Positions 25,773-34,972 of a stretch of 64,000 nt of DNA are shown piece after piece. The DNA lies in NCBI RefSeq assembly GCF_036621415.1, contig NZ_CP030941.1, forward strand, positions 3,408,001-3,472,000, written 5' to 3'. Position numbers and translations under genes: made by a program. Source of the stretch: Nitratireductor thuwali (GTDB lineage: Bacteria > Pseudomonadota > Alphaproteobacteria > Rhizobiales > Rhizobiaceae). The first letter of the stretch is position 1; each line of letters opens with the position of its first letter. Under the pieces are notes generated by a model, which did no database searches, was not told where the DNA came from, and worked only from the letters and a program-made list of their open reading frames with translations.

Positions 25773-26858
25773 TCACAGGTCCGATTCATTCTCCTTCGAC
25801 GGCAGTTCCTCTCCGAGCGTGTCCTCGACGTAGAGGGTTCGGGTGAGAACGAACGCCACCACGGTGAGCGGGCCGGCCAGCACGACCCCGAGGACGCCGA
25901 AAAGCGCGCCCATGGCCACGACCGACAGCATGAACAAGGCCGGCGGCACTCTCACCGCCTCGCGCTGCACGATGGGCGTGATCAGGTTCGACTCGACCTG
26001 TTGGATGGCCAGATAGAGAAGCGCCGTCCACAGGAGCGTGCTCCAGCCTTCGCCGAGGGCGAGCAGCAGCCCCGGCACGGCTCCGACGAACGGACCGATC
26101 AGCGGAACGAATTCCGTCAGGAAGGCGAAAAGGGCCAGTGCGAGAGGTGAGGGCAGGCCGATGGCCCAGGCGCCCAGACCAACCAGCGCGCCCACCATCG
26201 TCATCGAAAGCAACTGGCCCACGAGCCAGAATTTGAGCGCCCTTCCGGTCCTGTCCAGGGCTTCCCCGGCGTGGCCGTGCTGCGCCGGCGGGAACAGGAG
26301 AAGGAAACCGTTCCGGTAGAGTCCCGGATTGACGGCAAGGAACGCGCCGGCGACGACGACGAGAATGAACCCGGTGATTGCCGTGGCCGCAGTCTGAACC
26401 ATGCTTGCAAGGTCGCTGAGGATCCTGTTGAAGACACCGCCGGCGGCCTCGCCCGCCTGCTCCAGCGAGTTCGGCAGGGAAATGCCGGTGCGGCTTTCGA
26501 TGCTGCGGGCCGCCTCGGGCAGTTGCTGAACGAGACCTGCGGTCTGGCTCTGGATGTTCGGCCATGCGAACCAGAGTATCGCGCCGATCGCCATGATGAT
26601 GAGAAGAGCCGATACGGCCAGCGACCAGTGGTGACCCAACGGGGTACAGCGGCGCACCAGATCGCTCGCGGCCAGCAGAATGGTCGCCACCACGACTGCG
26701 GCGAAAGCCAGGATGATCGTGTGCCGCAGATGCCAGGCCAGAAAAAAGGCGGATACGATGATGCTGGCAATCAGCACCCGGCGTGCGAAATCAGGCAATT
26801 TCCCGGATTGGCCGCCGCTCCCGCCCGGCCCGGATGCGCCTCCGCTCTTGTGCGACAT
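25773..26858 (-). CDS. AI-2E (PerM/UPF0118) family membrane transporter
   Basis: This permease of about 361 residues has some eight membrane spans, a large central amphipathic domain (QQLPEAARSIESRTGISLP...) and the family's C-terminal signature FLTEFVPLIGPFVGAVPGLLLAL and QQVESNLITPIVQREAVRVPPAL. The family includes the AI-2 exporter TqsA but also Na+/H+ antiporters and PerM proteins, so the substrate is open. The ATG at 26858 has GGAAG six bases upstream and is preferred to 26870. A perfect EcfG promoter lies about 110 bp upstream at 26970-26994. Confidence 0.8.
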   Translation of the reverse strand: MSHKSGGASGPGGSGGQSGKLPDFARRVLIASIIVSAFFLAWHLRHTIILAFAAVVVATILLAASDLVRRCTPLGHHWSLAVSALLIIMAIGAILWFAWPNIQSQTAGLVQQLPEAARSIESRTGISLPNSLEQAGEAAGGVFNRILSDLASMVQTAATAITGFILVVVAGAFLAVNPGLYRNGFLLLFPPAQHGHAGEALDRTGRALKFWLVGQLLSMTMVGALVGLGAWAIGLPSPLALALFAFLTEFVPLIGPFVGAVPGLLLALGEGWSTLLWTALLYLAIQQVESNLITPIVQREAVRVPPALFMLSVVAMGALFGVLGVVLAGPLTVVAFVLTRTLYVEDTLGEELPSKENESDL

Positions 26859-26969
26859 CTTTGCTTCCATCTGCTGAACGGCCGAGCCCAGCCTCGCGGC
26901 CGGCGGTCAGTTTTCGAGCCGGTCGAACTGGTCCGCTTGCGCTCCGTTTCCGTAGATCACCTTCAGCGG

Positions 26970-26994
26970 AACGGTGGGTTTGCGGCATTGTTCC
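26970..26994 (-). promoter_or_regulatory. Perfect EcfG-type promoter reading toward the AI-2E permease
   Basis: On the minus strand GGAAC (26994-26990) is followed after exactly 16 bases by CGTT (26973-26970), the full consensus. Transcription would begin near 26963, leaving a leader of about 105 bases before the permease start. No other gene lies between. Confidence 0.7.
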
Positions 26995-27155
26995 ATCGTG
27001 GAATGGTGGACCACCGGAACCGGAACCCTGCCGCTTGCCGCCGCGGCGGCTCCGACGGCGGTCCGCCGACGCTCATGACGCCAGGGCGTTCAGCCAGTTT
27101 CCGATGGTGTCCTGCGGCGCCTGCTCCTTGCCGACGGCGATGGTCTTGCCCCGTC

Positions 27156-27290
27156 TCATGTCCCTGATGTCGCTGGGCGCGCGGCCAATAGGCCGCGAAA
27201 GGCACGGCTGAAATGCGAGGCGCTGGCAAAGCCGGCGTCATAGGCAAGTTCGGAGACGGCCAGCCCTTCCGCGGCGTTTGCGCCGGTTTG
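27156..27290 (-). pseudogene. C-terminal remnant of an AraC-family regulator
   Basis: The minus strand encodes EGLAVSELAYDAGFASASHF followed by SRAFRGLLAARPATSGT and a TGA at 27156-27158. This is the second HTH of an AraC/XylS regulator (the AYDAGFAS-SHFSRAFR pattern). No start codon, first HTH or ligand domain precedes it; upstream sequence in frame is not AraC-like. A 28-codon frame (27073-27159) overlaps its stop by ATGA and ends TIGNWLNALAS; it may be the stump of a formerly adjacent gene. Together they look like a deletion scar. Confidence 0.6.
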
Positions 27291-27430
27291 GCATGATCCG
27301 ACCCCGCACGGGGACACTCCAAGAACAACATTGAAGTCCGCCTGAGAGCCTGGAGCGCGCCCGTAACCTCATTCCTGCAGGCCCGCGAACAGGAGCCGCA
27401 GGACTGACGCTCGGTGTGGCATGTCAAGGC

Positions 27431-28234
27431 TTAGCCTGACGGCCAGTGCCTCTCGAGAAAATCGAGTAGAATACGGCTGGCGAAGCGTGGGTTGTCCTGA
27501 TTCGAGCAGTGGCCGGCACGAGGAATGATCTCGAACCGCGCGTCCGGACATTGCCGGGCCCACTTCCGACTCAAGGAAAGCGTCGCTCCGACCTTGTCGT
27601 TGTCTCCTACGGCGATCATGAGCGGATGAGGGATTTTGTAGTCCGGCTCCCATCGGAGGCCTGTCTGGACCGCGTGCCAGATGTCGAGGATTGCACTCTT
27701 GGTCAGGTTGCCGCTGACCTCTCGGATATAGTCCCGAACCTCGGGGTCAAGGGCAGCGCGACGTGCAATGGCTTCCACCAGAAGCCGGTGCGGAAACGCC
27801 GCCATTGCCTTGCCTGAAGCGGCAAGCAGCAAACGCATCGCCGGCCCAAGCTTCGTATGGGTAAGCGAGGCTGCATCGAAGCAGACCAGAGCCGCGACCC
27901 TGTCGCGATGGGCATACGCTACTTGCTGGCTGATAAAGGCACCCATGGAAAGCCCGACAAGGGCCGCCCTTTCGATGCCGAGGTAATCCAAAAGCGCAAT
28001 GAGATCAGCCGCGCCACGTTCGAAGGAGAAGCGTCCAGTCAACGGTTGCGAGAGCCCGTGTCCGCGCAGGTCCCAGGTTATCACACGGTACTTTTCCGCG
28101 AGCACGGCAACCTGTGGGTCCCAACTGCGATGATCGAGCGTCGCACCGTGGCTGAGGACGACAGGTTTCGACGATGGATCGCCGTGGCACCAAAAATGGA
28201 GCTTGGTTTCAGCTACTTCGATTTTCAAGGCCAA
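27431..28234 (-). CDS. Alpha/beta-hydrolase
   Basis: This 267-residue alpha/beta-hydrolase resembles 3-oxoadipate enol-lactonases and esterases. The oxyanion segment LSHGATLDHRSW, the nucleophile elbow GLSMGAFIS (Ser), Asp in VGDNDKVGA and His in RAGHCSNQDNP make a complete catalytic set. It is complete and has no signal peptide. Base composition is lower in GC than the surroundings, and the gene is flanked by an AraC remnant and a transposase remnant, so it may be acquired. Substrate is unknown. Confidence 0.75.
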   Translation of the reverse strand: MALKIEVAETKLHFWCHGDPSSKPVVLSHGATLDHRSWDPQVAVLAEKYRVITWDLRGHGLSQPLTGRFSFERGAADLIALLDYLGIERAALVGLSMGAFISQQVAYAHRDRVAALVCFDAASLTHTKLGPAMRLLLAASGKAMAAFPHRLLVEAIARRAALDPEVRDYIREVSGNLTKSAILDIWHAVQTGLRWEPDYKIPHPLMIAVGDNDKVGATLSLSRKWARQCPDARFEIIPRAGHCSNQDNPRFASRILLDFLERHWPSG

Positions 28235-28435
28235 CCTCCAACGTGCATCCCAGTGGAAGCGGTGTCCGCCGAAGTGCGGCCGATCACGCCTCCTTTAGGC
28301 GTTCTTCTCGAAGAATGGCGTCGACGAGGTTATGACTTTGACGGCAGCGGGCCGATCCATCCATGAGGGGCTGCCGGAGCTGGAAAACCCCCCAAGCAAA
28401 AATTCCTGTCCTCCGCATGCGAACGCATCCGCATC

Positions 28436-28619
28436 CGCATGAAGGCCATGTCTCATTCATGCTCGCAGGTCAAAGGCTCGGAATCAAGCAGGTGGGCGAT
28501 GGCACTTGGCTGATCAGCTTCATGCACCATGATCTGGGATTATCGACCTGGAGCAGAGAACCTTGCAGACCATCGACAACCCGTTCGGCACGAGGTTGTC
28601 CACCATGTCTCCGGAATGA
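28436..28619 (+). mobile_element. Transposase C-terminal remnant, frameshifted
   Basis: The plus strand reads GHVSFMLAGQRLGIKQVGDG then [12 protein letters not shown], and after a one-base loss near 28540 continues [20 protein letters not shown] to TMSPE and a TGA at 28617-28619. This resembles the C-terminal tail of integrase-type (IS481-like) transposases common in rhizobia. The bases after the stop (AATGTAACCCATGTGTCCGG) may be the old terminal repeat. No catalytic domain remains. The family name is tentative. Confidence 0.5.
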
Positions 28620-28657
28620 AATGTAACCCATGTGTCCGGGTCGTACATTTGAAGTCA

Positions 28658-28734
28658 TGGTCGGAGTGGCAGGATTTGAACCTGCGACCCCCTCGTCCCG
28701 AACGAGGTGCGCTACCAGGCTGCGCTACACTCCG
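28658..28734 (-). tRNA. tRNA-Pro (anticodon CGG)
   Basis: A complete cloverleaf reads leftward from 28734. The acceptor stem CGGAGTG pairs with CACTCCG, the D-arm contains AGCGCAGCCTGGTAGCGC, the anticodon stem CCTCG/CGAGG closes the loop TTCGGGA with anticodon CGG, and the T-arm is GCAGGTTCAAATCCTGC. The CCA end is encoded (28658-28660). The 3' end faces the transposase remnant 39 bp away. Confidence 0.95.
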
Positions 28735-28793
28735 TGACCCGACGGCGGGCTTATAGCGGCGATGCCCTTTCTCCGCAAGCCGAAACCTGGCGG

Positions 28794-30260
28794 TCAGTAA
28801 GGGCTTTCGACATTTCCCGTCTCGACATAGACGGACTTGATCTGCGAATAATGGGCGAGCGCCGCCAGGGCGTTTTCGCGGCCTATGCCGGAGTTCTTCA
28901 CGCCGCCGAACGGCAGTTCCAGCGGGGTCAGATTGTAGGTGTTGATCCAGCAGATGCCGGCCTGCAGGGCATCGGCCACGCGGTGGCCGCGCGCCAGATC
29001 GGCGGTGAAGACGCCGGCGGCCAGGCCGAACTCGGTGCCGTTGGCGCGGGCGACGGCTTCGTCCTCGTCGCGGAAGGTGAGGACGGACATCACGGGGCCG
29101 AAGATTTCCTCGCGGGCGATCCGCATGTGGTCCTCGACATTGGTGAAGATCGTCGGCTCCACGTAAAAGCCGTTCTCGAAGCCCTGCAGGCTTGGCGCTC
29201 CGCCGCCCAGATGGAGCGTCGCCCCTTCCTGTTTGCCGATCTCGATATAGTCGAGCACCCGCCGGCGCTGGTCCTGCGAGACGAGGGGACCGAGATGGGT
29301 GTCGGGATCGAGCGGGTCGCCGAGCCTGATCTTGCGCGTGCGTTCCGTCAGCTTCTCCATGAAGCGGTCGCGAATGCCTTCCTGCAGGAAGACGCGGGTT
29401 CCGTTGGAGCAGATCTGGCCGGTGGAATAGAAATTGCCGAGAATGGCGCCGCCGACGGCGTTTTCCACGTCGGCATCCTCGAAGACGACGATGGGCGACT
29501 TGCCGCCAAGCTCCATCGTGCCCTGCTTCATGTGGCTGCCGGCCAGCGCCATGACCTTCTTTCCGGTGGCAACCGACCCGGTGAGCGAGACCTTGGCGGT
29601 GGCCGGATGCGAGATCAGTGCTTCGCCCGCCTCGCGCGCGCCCTGAACCACGTTGAAGAGGCCGTCCGGCAAACCGGCCTCGGTGAGGATTTCGGCCAGC
29701 TTCAAGGCCGAGAGCGGTGTGTTCTCGGACGGCTTGAAGATCATGGCGTTGCCCATGGCGAGCGCCGGGGCGGCTTTCCAGGCGGATATCTGGATGGGAT
29801 AGTTCCACGCGCCGATGCCCACGCAAACGCCGAGCGGCTCGCGCTTGGTATAGCCGAAGGCGCCGCCGCCGAGATCGACATGGTCGCCGCGCTCGGCGGC
29901 GATGACGCAGCCGTAGAATTCCAGCGCCTCGGCGGCCGAAGCGGCGTCGGCCACAAGCGTTTCCTGGAGCGCCTTGCCGGTGTCCAGCGTTTCCAGGCGC
30001 GAAAGCTCCTCATTGCGCTCGCGCAGGATCTGCGCCGCCCGCCGCAGCACCCGGCCGCGCTCGATCGGCTTCACCTTCGCCCAGGCGGCTTGCGCGGACC
30101 GCGCCGCCTCGACGGCCAGTTCGACGATATTGGGAGTGGCCAGGTGAAGGCGGGCAATCGTCTCGGCGGTCGCCGGATAAAGGACGTCGAGCGCCGGCCC
30201 CTGCGTGTCCTCCACATAGGCGCCGTTGATGTAGTGCGAGGCTGTCGGTTGGGCGCGCAT
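28794..30260 (-). CDS. betB: Betaine aldehyde dehydrogenase
   Basis: This 488-residue aldehyde dehydrogenase oxidises betaine aldehyde to glycine betaine. Family positions are intact: [20 protein letters not shown], the catalytic Glu in MELGGKSP and the catalytic Cys in [12 protein letters not shown]. The ATG at 30260 has AGGAG six bases upstream; the frame is open 35 codons further without coding character. It follows betA by 20 bp in the betI-betA-betB operon. Other aldehydes are possible, but the operon fixes the role. Confidence 0.92.
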   Translation of the reverse strand: MRAQPTASHYINGAYVEDTQGPALDVLYPATAETIARLHLATPNIVELAVEAARSAQAAWAKVKPIERGRVLRRAAQILRERNEELSRLETLDTGKALQETLVADAASAAEALEFYGCVIAAERGDHVDLGGGAFGYTKREPLGVCVGIGAWNYPIQISAWKAAPALAMGNAMIFKPSENTPLSALKLAEILTEAGLPDGLFNVVQGAREAGEALISHPATAKVSLTGSVATGKKVMALAGSHMKQGTMELGGKSPIVVFEDADVENAVGGAILGNFYSTGQICSNGTRVFLQEGIRDRFMEKLTERTRKIRLGDPLDPDTHLGPLVSQDQRRRVLDYIEIGKQEGATLHLGGGAPSLQGFENGFYVEPTIFTNVEDHMRIAREEIFGPVMSVLTFRDEDEAVARANGTEFGLAAGVFTADLARGHRVADALQAGICWINTYNLTPLELPFGGVKNSGIGRENALAALAHYSQIKSVYVETGNVESPY

Positions 30261-30280
30261 GGCCGCTCCTGATGTTGACG

Positions 30281-31990
30281 TCAGTAGGTTACAGCGTCCT
30301 TCGAGCGTTCGATAGGACGCTCGGCGCCGTCGCGGTCCGAAACCCGCCAATGGGGATTGATCCACGGCTCCTGATTTGAAGGGGGAAGGGGCGTCTTGTC
30401 CAGGATGAGGTCCGCCGCCTTCTCGCCCACCATCATCGACGGCGCGTTGAGATTGCCGTTGGTGATGCGCGGGAAGATCGAGGAATCGGCCACCCGCAGG
30501 CCCTCGACGCCGATCACCCTCAAGGCGGTATCGACCACGCTCATCGGGTCGTCGGCGGCGCCCATACGGCAGGTGCCGCAGGGATGGTAGGCGCTCTCGA
30601 CATGTTCGCGGATATGGTCGTCGAGGGCTTCGTCGGAAACGACGCCGTCGCCCGGCGAAAGCTCCCTGCCGGCATAGGGCTTGAAGGCTTCCTGCGAAAA
30701 GATTTCCCGGGTGAGGCGGATGCAGTGGCGGAAGTCGGCCCAGTCGTCCTCATGCGCCATGTAGTTGAAAAGGATCTTCGGGGCATCCTTCGGGTCGGGC
30801 GAGGCGAGGCTGACATGGCCGCGCGATTTCGAGCGCATCGGCCCGACATGGGCCTGGAAGCCGTGGGCCTTGGCCGCCGCCTTGCCATCGTACCGGATGG
30901 CGACCGGCAGGAAGTGGTACTGGATGTCGGGATATTCGACGCCGGCGCGCGAGCGCACGAAAGCCGCCGCCTCGAAATGGTTGGACGCGCCGTGGCCGTT
31001 CTTGAACAGGAGCCATTGCGCCCCGATGAGCGCCTTCGAGAACAGGTTCAGGCTCGAATAAAGGGTGATCGGCTGGCGGCATTCCTGCTGGACGTAGAGC
31101 TCCAGATGGTCCTGGAGGTTCTGGCCGACACCCGGCCTGTCGGCCACCACGTCAATGCCGAGACGCCGCAATTCGTCGGCCGGCCCGATGCCCGAATGCA
31201 GCAGAAGGGCGGGCGAGTTGATCGCGGAGGCGGCGACGATGACCTCGCGCTTTGCCTTAACAAGTTGAATCTTTTTGCCAGCTTCGATCTCGACGCCTGT
31301 CGCGCGTTGATTCTTTATGACAATCCTGCGGACGAAGCCCCTGACAAGATTCACGTTCCGCCGCTTCAGCGCCGGCTTCAGATAGGCGTTGGCGGCGGAC
31401 CAGCGGCGGCCCTTGTGGATCGTCTGCTCCATGGCGCCGAAGCCTTCCTGACGGGAGCCATTATAGTCTTCCGTGGTCCCGAAACCGGCTTCGCGCCCGG
31501 CTTCGATGAAGGCCTTGTAGAGCGGATTGACGCGCCTGCCTTGCTGCACGTAAAGCGGTCCGTCGGTTCCCCGCCAGCCTTCCTCTCCGTGGCGCGCATT
31601 TTCCATGCGCTTGAAATAGGGCAGCACGTCGGCGAAGGACCAGCCATGCGCGCCGCTTGCCGCCCAATGGTCGAAGTCGCGTGCGTGGCCGCGCACATAG
31701 ACCATGCCGTTGATCGAGGAAGAGCCGCCGACGACCTTGCCGCGCGGCGTGGCGAGACGGCGCCAGCCGAGATGCGGCTCGGGCTCGGTGCGGTAGCCCC
31801 AGTCGTAGCGGGCCATGTTCATGGGAAAGGAGAGGGCGGCCGGCATCTGGATGAAGGGACCGAAATCGCTGCCGCCGGCTTCGACGACGATCACCGAATG
31901 ACGGCCGTCCTCCGACAGCCTGTAGGCGAGCGCGCAGCCGGCCGAGCCGGCCCCGACGATCACGTAATCGGCTTCGAGAGACATGTTCAT
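30281..31990 (-). CDS. betA: Choline dehydrogenase
   Basis: This 569-residue GMC-family flavoprotein oxidises choline to betaine aldehyde at the inner membrane. The N-terminal FAD motif [19 protein letters not shown], the GMC signatures [18 protein letters not shown] and [17 protein letters not shown], and the active-site His in HPCGTCRMG are intact. The start MNMSLEADY overlaps the betI stop (ATGA at 31987-31990), so it is translationally coupled. The C-terminal extension after [12 protein letters not shown] is short and hydrophilic. Confidence 0.92.
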   Translation of the reverse strand: MNMSLEADYVIVGAGSAGCALAYRLSEDGRHSVIVVEAGGSDFGPFIQMPAALSFPMNMARYDWGYRTEPEPHLGWRRLATPRGKVVGGSSSINGMVYVRGHARDFDHWAASGAHGWSFADVLPYFKRMENARHGEEGWRGTDGPLYVQQGRRVNPLYKAFIEAGREAGFGTTEDYNGSRQEGFGAMEQTIHKGRRWSAANAYLKPALKRRNVNLVRGFVRRIVIKNQRATGVEIEAGKKIQLVKAKREVIVAASAINSPALLLHSGIGPADELRRLGIDVVADRPGVGQNLQDHLELYVQQECRQPITLYSSLNLFSKALIGAQWLLFKNGHGASNHFEAAAFVRSRAGVEYPDIQYHFLPVAIRYDGKAAAKAHGFQAHVGPMRSKSRGHVSLASPDPKDAPKILFNYMAHEDDWADFRHCIRLTREIFSQEAFKPYAGRELSPGDGVVSDEALDDHIREHVESAYHPCGTCRMGAADDPMSVVDTALRVIGVEGLRVADSSIFPRITNGNLNAPSMMVGEKAADLILDKTPLPPSNQEPWINPHWRVSDRDGAERPIERSKDAVTY

Positions 31991-32574
31991 GAGGACCTGT
32001 CCGCTCTTACCTGCAGTTCCAGATAATCCTGCACCAGGGCGCTCGCCGAGACCGCATCGGGAGGGCCGTCCTTGAGCGCGCGGCGGATGTAGAGCCCGTC
32101 GATCAGCGCGGCGATGCCCTCGGCGGCGCGCCGGGCCGCGGCATCCCTCATGATCGGCCGCAAAGCGTAAAGGAGGTTCGAGTGAAGCCGGCGCGCATAG
32201 ATGCGAAGCAGCCGCCGCAGGGATGTGCTGTGCTGCGCCTCCACATAGAAGGCAAGCCAGGCCGAAACGATCTCCGGCTGAAACTGCTTGTGCGAGAAGT
32301 TGACGGCGATCACCGCCTCCACCCGCTCTATGCCTTGTTTGCCGGCCACGGCCCGGCGCAGGTCGCCGCCAAGCTCCGCCAGGATGTGACGCATGGCGGC
32401 GTGGAGCAGGTCTTCCTTGCCGCCGAAATAATGATGCGCAAGCGCAGTCGAGACGCCGGCGCGTCCGGCGATGTCCGACATGGTGACGTCGAGCGAACCG
32501 CGCTCGCCGATGGCGAGTATGGCGGCGTCGATGAGCGCGCGGCGGCGTATGGGTTCCATTCCGATCTTGGGCAT
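31987..32574 (-). CDS. betI: Choline-responsive TetR-family repressor
   Basis: This 195-residue TetR protein has its HTH at about residues 10-55 ([40 protein letters not shown]) and a C-terminal choline-binding domain. BetI represses the bet genes until choline is present. It is the first gene of betIAB, and the palindrome TTGATTG-N6-CAATCAA lies 15 bp upstream of its start. No betC (choline sulfatase) is present, unlike many rhizobial bet operons. Confidence 0.9.
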   Translation of the reverse strand: MPKIGMEPIRRRALIDAAILAIGERGSLDVTMSDIAGRAGVSTALAHHYFGGKEDLLHAAMRHILAELGGDLRRAVAGKQGIERVEAVIAVNFSHKQFQPEIVSAWLAFYVEAQHSTSLRRLLRIYARRLHSNLLYALRPIMRDAAARRAAEGIAALIDGLYIRRALKDGPPDAVSASALVQDYLELQVRADRSS

Positions 32575-32589
32575 CGGACGATCGTATCC

Positions 32590-32609
32590 TTGATTGACTG
32601 ATCAATCAA
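32590..32609 (-). promoter_or_regulatory. BetI operator
   Basis: TTGATTG (32590-32596) and CAATCAA (32603-32609) are perfect inverted arms around ACTGAT, closely matching known BetI boxes. The position, just upstream of betI, fits autorepression of the bet operon. Confidence 0.75.
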
Positions 32610-32870
32610 TGAAAAACATTTGGCGGCGATGTTGCATTGCGGTATAAAGTTCATGGTTGAACAATGCCTGCCGGGAGGCGTGATCCTGACGGATGGTGCT
32701 CCTGGTCGGGCAACCACCCCGCCGGATCACGAGAACAGGCGGCGTTTCATGCTGTCCGGCGGCCCGCGGTGCCTTGCGTTTCGGGCGCTGGACAGGGACG
32801 TTGTGGATATTGGATCTGCATCGTGCTGAATTGGGTTATCGCACCGATGCTGCGGCAGGAGGAGGAAGTC

Positions 32871-34037
32871 ATGACGGCAAGCATAGTGGGCTGGGCGCAC
32901 TCGAAGTTCGGAAAGCTGTCCGATGAGACGCTGGAAGGCCTGATCGTAAAGGTCGCCGCGGAGGCGATGGAGCATGCCGGCATCGGCCCCGAAGACGTCG
33001 ACGAGATCGTGCTCGGCCATTTCAACGCCGGCTTTTCCGCCCAGGATTTCACCGCCAGCCTCGTGCTGCAGGCCGATGACCGGCTGCGCTTCAAGCCGGC
33101 GACGCGCGTCGAAAACGCCTGTGCCACCGGTTCGGCCGCTGTCCGCCAGGGGCTGCGGGCGATAGACGCCAACGCGGCGCGCATCGTGCTCGTGGTCGGC
33201 GCCGAACAGATGACGACCACGCCCGGCCCCGAGATCGGCCGCAACCTGCTCAAGGCGTCCTACCTGCCTGAGGAAGGGGACATTCCCGGCGGGTTCGCCG
33301 GTGTCTTCGGCCAGATCGCCGCCGCCTATTTCCAGCGCCATGGCGACCAGTCCGACGCCCTGGCGCGGATCGCCGCCAAGAACCACAAGAACGGCGCCAA
33401 CAATCCGCTGGCCCAGATGCAGAAGGATCTGGGCTACGAGTTCTGCCGACACGAGAGCGAGCGCAATCCCTTTGTCGCCGGCCCCTTGAAACGCACGGAC
33501 TGCTCGCTCGTGTCCGACGGCGCGGCGGCCATCGTTCTGGCCGATACGCAGACGTCTCTGTCCATGCGCCGGGCGATCGCCTTCCGCGCCAACGAGCATG
33601 TGCAGGACTTCCTGCCCATGTCGAAGCGCGACATACTGGCGTTCGAGGGCTGCGGTCAGGCCTGGAGCCGGGCGCTGAAGCGCGCCGGCATCACAATCGA
33701 CGAGCTGTCCTTTGTCGAAACCCATGATTGCTTCACCATTGCCGAACTCATCGAATACGAGGCCATGGGGCTGGCCAGGCCCGGCGAAGGCGCGAAGGTG
33801 GCGCTCGAGGGCCAGACGGAGATGGGCGGGCGCCTGCCGGTGAACCCTTCCGGCGGCCTCAAGGCGAAGGGGCACCCCATCGGCGCGACCGGCGTTTCCA
33901 TGCATGCGCTGAGCGCCATGCAGCTTGCCGGCGAGGCGGGCGGGATACAGGTGCCCGACGCCGCGCTGGCCGGCATCTTCAATATGGGCGGCGCGGCGGT
34001 GGCGAATTACGTGTCGATTTTGGAGCGGATCAAGTAG
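32871..34037 (+). CDS. SCP2-type thiolase / acetyl-CoA acetyltransferase
   Basis: This 388-residue thiolase belongs to the SCP2/SCPx-like branch. The acylated Cys is in VENACATGSAAV, a conserved His in VETHDCFTIAELIEYEAMGL, and the C-terminal GHPIGATG supplies the second catalytic His; the VETHDCF motif separates this branch from classical PhaA/FadA thiolases. AGGAGGAGG precedes the ATG. It is divergent from betI and has no partner gene in the immediate vicinity. Degradation of a branched or sterol-like acyl-CoA is possible but not shown. Confidence 0.82.
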   Translation: MTASIVGWAHSKFGKLSDETLEGLIVKVAAEAMEHAGIGPEDVDEIVLGHFNAGFSAQDFTASLVLQADDRLRFKPATRVENACATGSAAVRQGLRAIDANAARIVLVVGAEQMTTTPGPEIGRNLLKASYLPEEGDIPGGFAGVFGQIAAAYFQRHGDQSDALARIAAKNHKNGANNPLAQMQKDLGYEFCRHESERNPFVAGPLKRTDCSLVSDGAAAIVLADTQTSLSMRRAIAFRANEHVQDFLPMSKRDILAFEGCGQAWSRALKRAGITIDELSFVETHDCFTIAELIEYEAMGLARPGEGAKVALEGQTEMGGRLPVNPSGGLKAKGHPIGATGVSMHALSAMQLAGEAGGIQVPDAALAGIFNMGGAAVANYVSILERIK

Positions 34038-34136
34038 GCTGGTTTCCGGACGGGCGGCTGGGCCTGTCGCCCCGCCCGGCTCTACGGTTGTGACCTGCCG
34101 CCGCGACCCTGCGCCACCACCCCCCTCTGCCTTGCG

Positions 34137-34928
34137 CTAGCCTTTGTCCGGCGTGGCCGCCACGGCTGGCTGAGGCCAGAATGCGACGCGGCCGAAGCCG
34201 GGGAGAAGGAGGGCCGGGTCGTGAAAGTCGGCGCCCGCCACAAGGCCGAGCAGGTTGACCTCCACGCCCCATCGACTGGCCGCGAACCCCGCCAGGCCGC
34301 CCAGCGAAAAACGGATGCCGCCGCGCGCGCGGTCATAGGCGAAGAATGCCCAGCCGGGCTGATAATCGCGGCCGATGGCATTTGACGGCATGGTAACCCC
34401 CAGATCGGGCACGCTGCGCAGCACATGGGCGACGAAAGAGTTGGAGTTCGGTCCCGGCCAGATCGAGTAGTCGCCCCGCGCCGCGTAGGGATAGGCGGCG
34501 ATGGCTTCCCGGACGAGCGGAATGAGCCTTTTCGCCTGGTCGCCCGAAATGGCTTTCACCACATAGGGCGGGTTGGAATACCAGCGGCCATCGGGCGGGT
34601 AGGCGTTGCGGCGGATCGGACTGCCCCAGCCGACCTTGTCGTAGCGCTCATAGGCGCCGCCTTCGTCCTTGAGCACGATCCACGTGTGGACCGAAAGCGC
34701 GCCCTTCAGGCCGCCGGTGCGGGCGGCAAGCACATAGATGACCGGACCGTCCGCCAATTCGGCCGGCGTAAGCAGGCCCGACGCGCTCCAATCGGCCGCG
34801 CGCCAGGAGGCGGGGCGCTCCTTCATGGTCCACCATGCGCCGAACAGCAGGACGGGCAGGATGAAGAGGCTGAAAATAATCGCGATCGTGAGCTTGATTT
34901 TCCGCACGGCGCCCGTTCTTTTCCACAT
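34137..34928 (-). CDS. DUF3750 family protein
   Basis: This 263-residue protein has an N-terminal membrane anchor (about residues 12-33, IKLTIAIIFSLFILPVLLFGAW) and a periplasmic domain. VLAARTGGLKGALSVHTWIVLKD, the nucleophile-like segment WPGPNSNSFVAHVLR and MPSNAIGRDYQPGW match the DUF3750 family. The His and the Ser/Asn-rich NSNSF motif suggest an NlpC/P60-like hydrolase fold, which is inference. It is divergent from the asparaginase gene 44 bp away. Confidence 0.72.
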   Translation of the reverse strand: MWKRTGAVRKIKLTIAIIFSLFILPVLLFGAWWTMKERPASWRAADWSASGLLTPAELADGPVIYVLAARTGGLKGALSVHTWIVLKDEGGAYERYDKVGWGSPIRRNAYPPDGRWYSNPPYVVKAISGDQAKRLIPLVREAIAAYPYAARGDYSIWPGPNSNSFVAHVLRSVPDLGVTMPSNAIGRDYQPGWAFFAYDRARGGIRFSLGGLAGFAASRWGVEVNLLGLVAGADFHDPALLLPGFGRVAFWPQPAVAATPDKG

Positions 34929-34972
34929 CCGACAAGACGAAGCTGAACCCAGCGCAGCATAGTGGTGAGACA

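Noticed and set aside
25510..25776. 88-codon minus-strand frame after the DUF3618 gene
   Set aside because: It lies within a probable intergenic repeat and has no ribosome-binding site or recognisable fold.
25773..26858. AI-2 exporter and quorum sensing
   Set aside because: The family name is historical; members move other substrates and no luxS or lsr gene is near.
28363..28626. An intact 87-codon gene
   Set aside because: The second half matches a transposase tail only after a frameshift, so it is a remnant rather than a gene.
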